Positions 56,144 through 64,000 of a stretch of DNA of 64,000 nucleotides are shown one piece after another; positions within the stretch are counted from its first letter, which is position 1; each line of letters opens with the position of its first letter. A model generated the notes under the pieces. The model was not told where the DNA came from. It saw only the letters and a list, made by a program, of their open reading frames with translations, and ran no database searches. A program made the position numbers and the translations under genes. The DNA is from Alopecurus myosuroides. Lineage: Eukaryota > Streptophyta > Magnoliopsida > Poales > Poaceae. The stretch spans positions 139,480,682 through 139,544,681 of the forward strand of contig CM054062.1 in assembly GCA_028641055.1 (NCBI GenBank). Reading direction: 5' to 3'.

Positions 56144-59100
56144 TGTAACATCCCAAATTTTTGCTAGGGTGTGTGGTGTTGTGTTCATCCCATACATGCA
56201 TGAAAACAAAAATTTAATCATGTTTTAACAAATTTAAATTGTGAATTTAAATGGGGTTCCAAAGTTTTGTATTGAAAAATTGTAGCGTTCCCACATTTAA
56301 ATAATGTAAGGACACATGTGTTATTGTGCTAGTCCCTGGATCAATTGCTAGCACCACAGTACAAAATGAAATATCATGCAAATGCATCAAATTCTATTAC
56401 ATCGCATGATCCAGTCTTTACAAAATAATATTACAACTTGCATAGTCTTAGAAGACTAGCAGAAAACAAATAAATACAGCGGAAAACATAATACAACATT
56501 TGGCCCATCTTCTTCATGTGCCACAGGCAAAACATGTTGGCGATAGTCTCGAGATCCTAAACGAAATCCTCACTCGTCTTCAGAAACATCTGCAATATGG
56601 AATATGCAGCCACAAGGGAGTCAATACAATTTAATGTATTGGCAAGTAAAACTATGGTGGATATAAATGGCAAGACTAATACTACATGCTTATTTGGCTG
56701 AGTGGAGTTTCTGGCTAAGTTTGCATAAAGCAAGTTTTCTCCTATCTCTTTTGTAAAAACAACTTTTCTTTTCAAGGGGTGGCATCATTGGACTGAAATC
56801 CAAGCACCACAAATATTGTTCACTTGGTCAAAATTTTAATTATTGAAAATGGTGATGTGATTCTCCCGTCCTTCCTTGTCCAGCTGCTCATAGTTGTCCA
56901 TAACCGGGGACACGGCTAAGATCTTAGTTTGTTGACTCTGCAGAGCTTGTGCACTTTCACCTTCAGACTCAACTCAACCCAAACATCCTATACACCCTGA
57001 GTGCATTAAGGAAAGGAGAAGAATCGAGATGAGATCTTTCAGAAGCAAGAATCCAACCCAATGGCAAGACCCGTTCCACCTATAATTATGCTACATCTGC
57101 TTGTCAAGCCCGGGCTGAACCCTCACAACTTAGTTGATCAAGACAGAGCCCATATGACTAAAGGCTGCACTGGAAGAAATCTAAACTTGGGGAACATCAT
57201 AATCACTTTGTTTTTGGGTGGCATTCCTTCAAGTGAACTTCCCTCGGGGAGACACTCAACTTTCGACAGCCCCGCACTACCAATTCACCCAGGTGGTTCA
57301 TTGAAGTTGTTACTTAGAATTTTCTCACAACATCAAGTAAAACAATTTCTGTAGCATGGCAAAGCATCAACTAGGTACCAAGGCTTCAAAATAACAAGGT
57401 ATAAGGATGGCTACACACTACTAGGATATAGCATAGCATAATATCACTTAGTAAAACTTCCTATCATGCATACTACTCAAAATCAACTAATGCATATAGA
57501 AAATAATGGGTAGTTGAATGATGTGTTACTTGCCTTGTTGAAGTTGGTGAAGATATCACACTCTCTTCAGAAAAGATCGTTGCTCTCCGTATAATCTATT
57601 CATTGAAAACACAATAACAAAATAAACAAACATTCTACCAAACAACATACAAGTGTAGAAAACATACAGAGAAACTCACATATCAAAAAGGGGTTTAACC
57701 AAGTTGACTAGGACAAGGTCAGGATTTGAGTTCAATACTTGTGAAGGAAATTCCAAGGGTTTACTTGGGATGGACTAGGTTGAGTTTGATGTGATCTAAC
57801 TTTATTATAACCATACTTGTCGAGGAAGTTCCAAGAGTTCACTAAGGTGATCTAACTATCTCAACTATTGTATCACATCATAAAATGTAACACTTAGTTG
57901 TTTTCATCAAAACATTTGAGTACTCTAAGTTAGTATTTCCATTTTGGTTTAGGATAGGTCTAGGTTAAACTAACTTCTTAACAAGAGAGAAAGGAATATA
58001 AAGTCTTGGGATTTTCCATTTGAGTCAATGGTTGGGCCAAAACAACTTGTTATTGTTCAACTTGTGTGGATGGCTAAGTCTTCACATGCTTGTCTTCTTG
58101 GAGTTCATCTTATGCTTCTATTGTAGTTTCCTCCTTGTTCTTAATCTTCTCTTGAACTTGATAAATCTTCATGGCTTTCACTTCACTAATTGGTTTGGGT
58201 ATGGGATGGGCAAAAATACCACTAAGTCAAATAGAAAGAAAATAGAAAGAAAGATAGAAACAGAGAGAGAGAGAGAGAGAGAGATGTTTTCTTCTGGATT
58301 TCTTCACACTTGTACTTCCTTGAGTTTCTTATCGGTGTGGATTCCAAGTATTTTTTTCAAAACTTCTTCATTGATATTCCTTGTAGCTCTTCATGTTGCC
58401 ACCAAGTTGAAAATAAAGTTTTCTTCTTTGCTTGAGTCTTGATCTCCATTTTGCTAACTTGATGATTTCTTGAAGCATGAAAGGGGAGTGGAGAAGTAGA
58501 TAGAAAACTAAAGTTCACTACTTGGTACTATATGTGATCGACACATTATAAGGACTTGGCTTGGCTCCAAATAGACATAACATCAAGGAACAACAGTTGA
58601 AAACAATTCCTAAGACATGGTAAGGATGGATGAAACACTAGGTTGAGTTTTTGGTCAAAAACACATGGCCAAGGTCCAAGGATGTCCAAAATGGTTGGGC
58701 AAGGTTGTTTCTGGTTCAAGGTTATCAAAAGGAACAATTTTTCTTAAGGAACTATACTGAAAATATTTATAGAATAAAATTTATGTCAAAAATACTCAAA
58801 TAGACAACTTAATTCTAAATTAAATTGTAATTTGTTCAATTATTATTTTGGGACAGAGTATATGAAATGACACATCCTAAGGTTTCGAAATATATTTTAT
58901 TTACAATTTTTGGATTTGTAGAATTTGAATTATGCCAAAATTCATCAAACAAGCATATTTGAATTTGAACAAATTTAAGTTTGTCAAATTTGAATTTGGC
59001 CAGCGCCAAAAGTTACTAAATGTCAATGGCTTTTCAAAAAGTCCAAGATTGCTAAATTTGGCATCATGGATCAAAAGATATGATAGATCTAAGATTCAGG

Positions 59101-60805
59101 GACTTTTCTGCAAAAAAAATACATTCTAACTTTATTCGGAAATAAATCCAGAGACGGGCTGGGCTCAAATCTGCTATTTGACACGCAGGGCAATGGATAA
59201 GGACTGGGCCTGGTCGGGCTACGCGTTGCGCTGGGCGATGGATCAATATTTATCGCGCCGCAGACGTGGCGCTTTTCTATTGGATGATACCGCTTCAGTT
59301 AAAGGCTTCTAATCGAGGCCGTCGATTTAGGTCCAACGGACAAAAAAAAAACAGAGAGAGAGGGCTCACCACCAGTTAGGTCGCCGGAAATGGAGGGCCG
59401 GCGGCGCTGATGCTCGGGAGTTCACGGCGGCGGAGATCCGGTGGCTCCCGGGGCACGGGAAGTCGACGAACGAGGAGCGGAGCATCACTATGGAGACCAT
59501 GGCGTGTTCGGTGAAGAGCTACGCTTCCGATAACGACGGCAACGAGTGACCGGAGATGATCCGGGTGCTGGTGCTCCTCCGGTGTGCTCGAACTCGAAGA
59601 TTCCCTGCGGGAAAATTTTGAAATAATGCATCAAGAGATGCGTACGACCGAGGAAAAGTACGGGGAACCAACAAGGCGGCAGAGCAACCTTCGGTGTCGC
59701 CGGTAATGGCATGAACGACGGCGGAAGTTGCGGATCTCCGGCGAGGAATTTGTGATGCCTCGGGGCACAATCCGAAGTGAAAAGAGAGGTTAAATGGGGA
59801 GGCAATCGTGGGCTTTAAGAGGGAGGACACGAGAGGGATTAAGGAGGCTTAAATTGCCCGCAATCAATGGATTTAAATCGGCCGAAACTGCCGTTCGTCA
59901 GTTTCCAGAGAAAGAAGAAGGTGACGTCATGATGACGTCATCATTTGTTTTCCTTTTATTCCTGTTTTTAATATCTCTTGATTTAATAATCCAAATGACC
60001 CCATTTAAATTTCTAAAAGTTTTTAAAAATAATATCTTTCTGTTTAGAACATTTTTATAAACATTTCAACACATTTCACTTTTATATTTTTGAAAATAAA
60101 TTAATTCACTAATAGTGCTTAATGTCATTTTTTTATTAGAAAAATAATAAAATGAGGTTTTTGATTAAATAAAATTTCAGATGCATTATACATGTCATAT
60201 GCTATTTTTCAAAATCTTGTCAACTCCTTTTCATAAATTATATTTTAAAATTATGGATGATTGACTAAATGCCATTTTTAGAATAGAAAAATTCAATAAT
60301 TATAAAAGTGGCTTAATAAAATTTGGAGGAAAAACCATAAGTCATAATATTGTTTTCAAGTCCTATTTTATGTTATTTTCAAAGCAAAACATTTTATGAA
60401 TACCACTTTATGTTTAAAACTTGGAATAACATTTGTATATCAATATAAATAGCTGTTATTCTCATAAAATAATTTTGAGGCATAGAAACTGTTAGAGGTA
60501 ATAATTCTCTAGTTTCAAAGTGTATAAAACATTTTCAAAGTAATAGTTGATTTCAAAACATGTTATAAATTAAGGTTTTCTAAGAGGAAACAATTTCTTT
60601 GAATGATGAATATTTATTTTGAATGGGATTTTAGGGTTTATGGAATAGAGGTATAATAGATTCTTAATTTCAATTTTCATTGAATTATGTATTGTTTACT
60701 TTTATTTCTTGCATCTCATTGGTTTTTGGTGACTTGCATAACATGAAAACAAAAAGTTTCAATTTTTAGTGATTTTTGGACTTTCCAAAAGTCAGGGATG
60801 TTACA
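56144..60805. mobile_element. 4.66-kb long LTR of chromovirus type (G)
   Basis: Edges TGTAACATCCC and GGGATGTTACA are perfect 11-bp inverted repeats. The order of blocks matches the LTR at 45045-48254. It contains a (GA)n microsatellite at 58262-58283, a GC-rich part at 59380-59900, and two TGACGTCA palindromes at 59922-59942. Flanks TAGAG and AAAAT do not match, so a simple solo LTR is not supported; the neighbour may be interior sequence or a junction. No gene inside. Confidence 0.6.
59922..59942. promoter_or_regulatory. Paired TGACGTCA (bZIP/CRE-like) palindromes in LTR G
   Basis: TGACGTCA occurs twice, 3 bp apart. Related, CpG-decayed forms (TGATGTCA, TGACATCA) occur at 61648-61680 in H. 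TGACGTCA is a classical bZIP-factor site in plants. Confidence 0.5.
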
Positions 60806-63800
60806 AAAATATTTCAAATACACCAAAGAAACACATGGTTTTGTTGGAAATTTTACAAGGTTTCCAAAACTTATTTTTGCCAAATTTTTACTTTGCAAAA
60901 AGGCCTAGAAAAAATTGTTTTCTCTTCAGTTTTCTATGGAAAAGGACCTCTCTGTGGTTTCTATTTGTTTCCAGGGGTGTTGTGCAAAATGGTCTTTTTC
61001 AACCTCTGCCGGTAGGAGCACCTGCGTGTCCTCCATGCCGCCATCGATGCCACGCACCTGCCTGCTTCCTTCCGCGGGGATAGGTGCGAGGAGAGTCCTC
61101 CCCGTTCACTTCTCCTCCTCTCAGGCTCCTTCCCTCTCTTCCTCTCTGTCTCTGCCCCGAGGGAGCGAATCCTAGCTCCAGCGGTCGCCGCCGCGCGCCG
61201 TCGTTCTGGCCCTCCCCGAGCCCCGCCGTGGAGTCCACTGCCCCCGCCATATCCTCCTATTGCTCCTGGATCTCGCTCGGAAGAAGGGAAGCCAGGAGGG
61301 CCCCCAAATTTCTCATCGATGTCTGCCATGGCCGCCGGCTCCCTGAGCTCGCCGCCGGCGACTCCGGTCGCCCCTGCCCCCTCCGACCCCTCCATTAGCT
61401 TCACCGCGACGAGGTGAGCCTTCCCATGCCCTCCCCTTGCTCCTGCCCCTCTGATCCTCCATCTCGCCGTGAGCCACCGCCGGCCGCCTCCGTTTTCTGC
61501 TCGCCGCCGGACATTCCGGCGACAATTTGGTCACCGGTTGGCACCCCTCGGCTCCCCTTGATCTCCTCTGTCTCGTGGTGTAGTTTAATTTTTGAATGGC
61601 GCGTGAATTTGATCAATTTTGAGTGCATTTGTGAGGTTCAGAGGAGGGTGATGTCACAGTGACATCATGATGATGTCATAACCCCTATTTGTTTTTTAGA
61701 AATTCCAGAAAAAGAATAAAATTGATATTTTAATAACTTTTGTTTTATACCTCAGAAAAATAAAAGGAAGGTACCAAAATGTTCATAAAAATGTAAGATA
61801 CCCAAATATATCATTTTCACACATGTTTGACAAAGTTCAAAAATGGCCATTATTTAATGTTGTTTAATCATTTAAAAATAGAAAAATAAGTTTTTATTCA
61901 CTAAAATTAGAAAATTAAAAGTTATCTACCAAATTGCTCAAAATGACAAATGCAATCTAGTTATGATGTTTTCAAACCCATTTGAGAAAATAAAATTGTA
62001 CTCACTTTCATAATCACCCGAATTGCCCTCCGAGGTCTATTTCGGGCTAATTTCAGTAAAAATGCTTAATTAACATACGAACCCTAGAAACCCATTGAAC
62101 ATGTTAGGGCTTTGTTTTATTGCATTAACTTGCTCATGCATACATGTTGTGCATTGCATCGATGCCATGTGTTGATTGTTATTCTTCTTTTCGGTGTTTG
62201 TTCCCCCTCGGTAGAACGTGACTCTGAAAAGAAGGCCAGCAGTCCAATGATGAATACTTGATCTTAACCGACAAGTCAAGAACTTATTCCATAAGATCTT
62301 TATCTGGATTTCTTATAAGCCAGGCAAGCATAACCTCTTATCTGCTCATATATGTTTTCCAACATCATTTGATTCTCGTACTTTGCATTCGATTCCAAAG
62401 TATTTGATGTCAGTAGATATAGTTCACCTATACACTGCATTGCCTCAATACCCTGATCCACTGCTCCTAGCCGCCATAGATTTGCTTGTGCGCATCGCCA
62501 GAGCCTCATATCTACTTCGCTTAGTCATACATGTTTGTTTACCTCTGCTCCATACGGTTGATGAATCAGAGCTGCGATCACCTAGTATGATATGATGACG
62601 TGGTGAGATGAGCATTGTGTGGTTAACCTGACTAAGGCTTTGACGGGAGGCCACTTGGGAAGTGGTTCTTTGTCCTGTACTTGCCAACCCTAGGATTAAG
62701 GTCTCGCCGCGGAAACCAAGACTGAGCGTGCAACCACACGCGGGGCCTAACAGACCGCGCTCGACTAACTAACTTGTTTGGTTCTATCCGTGAGTCACGT
62801 AGTTTGGGATTTCCATCTGCATGTGAGTCAAAAACCTTTTGGAGGTGTTTAGGGCGTGACCGGGACAAGTGATGGACGTACACGGATCTTGATCCCGACT
62901 CACAGAACAGGTGCCGTCATGAGGTGGCCAACTCCCTGTTGACGGGGTGACCCTGTTTGGGTTGACTCATGGATAGGGCTTGACAAGGTAAAGTTCGTGG
63001 CCAACCACCCTCTGCCGCGCTCCATGGACGAGCGTACATGTGGCGTTAAGAGTCGGATGGTACGTGTGGGTAAATCTTTCGGAAAGCCGTGTCCACGGTT
63101 AATGATGACTTGGTGAATGTCGTGTGGCCATAGATAACTTCAACGTGACGTAAAAGATGTTGACAAGGCATGGAGGCAATAGATGAAGGGTGCCTCCTCG
63201 GAGATGCCGAGAGGGGTGATCCTTGAAGCATGTGAGATGCTGGGAACTGATGTTGGTGGTTTGAAAAGATGATGATTACAGTAGTTGAGTTTCTCATCTG
63301 TTTTGAAAACATTCCAGGAGACGTGCTATTCTCCCTCGATTTGGAAAACAAAAATTGCTTTACGCAAATCAACCTTCATAAAACCCTTTTACTGAAATCA
63401 GCGGATATATAATGGGTTAACTAAGTCTTGTTGAGTACCTTCCGTACTCAGGTTTGCTTAAATTTGGTTCAGGTGAAGATCTCACTTCAGTGGTGATTCA
63501 ACATGGACATCGACGAGTAGTTTGGGGTTCCCAGGTAGCAGCCTAGAATCTATGGGCTGGGACGTTGCCTTACGTTGCGGCCTCTTAGGCCTTTTTGGTT
63601 CTTGCTGATTAGCAACATAATTTGCCTTCCGTTTCCTGATGTAATGTTGGATAGTGTGACCTCTGTTTGTACAGCTACTCTAGTAACACCTGTTCATTAA
63701 AGCTTCATGTCTAAAGTGCTGCTTTGATCGGTTGTTGGTTTCGAGCTCATTGTTATACAGTTTTGGCTATGCCTACATAGTTTTCGCAGTCGAGGGGTTG

Positions 63801-64000
63801 TGGAGCCGATGATCCATTTCCGAGCACGCCTTCCGATGTGATTCGGCCTGGGGCTAGGTAACCCCAGTAACCCTCGATTGTTGTTGCACTTTCTGGACAC
63901 ATAGCAGCTTTGTATAGCTTTGGTCCCGTTTCCTTCAGTTTCATTCGATTCGTGGACGCTTTGATATGCATAGTTGGTTATGACTAGCGTGGACACAAGG
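60806..64000. mobile_element. Further long-LTR-type sequence (H), no gene
   Basis: A GC-rich stretch (60980-61560) with a GAG/GTGAGCC donor-like string at 61410, an AT-rich stretch, and a tail (63440-63720) with GTACTCAGG and CAGGTGAAGATC reads like the transcribed part of a chromovirus LTR. Frames in the GC-rich part are low complexity and unsupported. Orientation relative to G is unresolved and the element runs past the window. Confidence 0.4.

Noticed and set aside
56144..60805. Calling G a solo LTR
   Set aside because: The 5-bp flanks (TAGAG and AAAAT) do not match, and the expected continuation of LTR X is not found at the right edge.
60961..61404. 147-codon minus-strand frame in H
   Set aside because: Gly/Arg/Glu-rich low complexity with comparable frames on the opposite strand; no domain.

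Overview
The window looks like nuclear DNA from a large-genome grass, most likely a Triticeae species (wheat, barley, Aegilops or a relative). The reasons are long nested LTR retrotransposons, a Stowaway MITE, spliced plant-type genes and a nuclear-type tRNA-Ser. No bacterial operon, CRISPR array or phage module is present. Lineage names are my reading of domains and end sequences; no database was searched.

Layout. 1-1526: end of a hAT-like DNA transposon with two convergent broken N-terminal transposase pieces. 1527-5869: a minus-strand Ty3/gypsy element with a 3.5-kb LTR, a tRNA-Met primer site and almost no interior, sitting in a broken gag-protease gene (5870-7541). 7687-11695: a complete non-coding LTR element (TSD TGATG) full of tandem repeats. 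11696-14181: copia-like LTR debris and a scrap of older coding sequence. 14182-21522: a complete, young non-autonomous LTR element (here R) that carries no reverse transcriptase but has a long gag/protease-derived reading frame built of repeats. 21867-32486: a complete, very young Tat-like Ty3/gypsy element (here A1; 476-bp LTRs with 4 differences, TSD CACAC) with a nearly open pol frame on the minus strand, no recognisable gag, and a spliced antisense gene on the plus strand. 32492-39240: a low-TE island with the one host protein gene, TAF9 (minus strand, two coding exons), and a tRNA-Ser(GCU) 171 bp upstream of its start codon.

39400-64000 is again nested repeats: a decayed L1-type LINE, a copia-like LTR (X), a 1.5-kb LTR (C), long LTRs of chromovirus type with a piece of integrase and chromodomain, a second Tat-like fragment (A2) fused by deletion to a third, oppositely oriented one (B) with its own decayed antisense gene, a second copy of X, and further long-LTR sequence (G and H).

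How it fits together: TAF9 and the tRNA are the only features I would call functional host genes. The most interesting biology is in the retroelements. R appears to be a parasite of gypsy-type elements whose protein lost the gag core but amplified an acidic motif found at the N-terminus of the related gag at 5870-7541. A1 and B each carry an extra gene antisense to the element.
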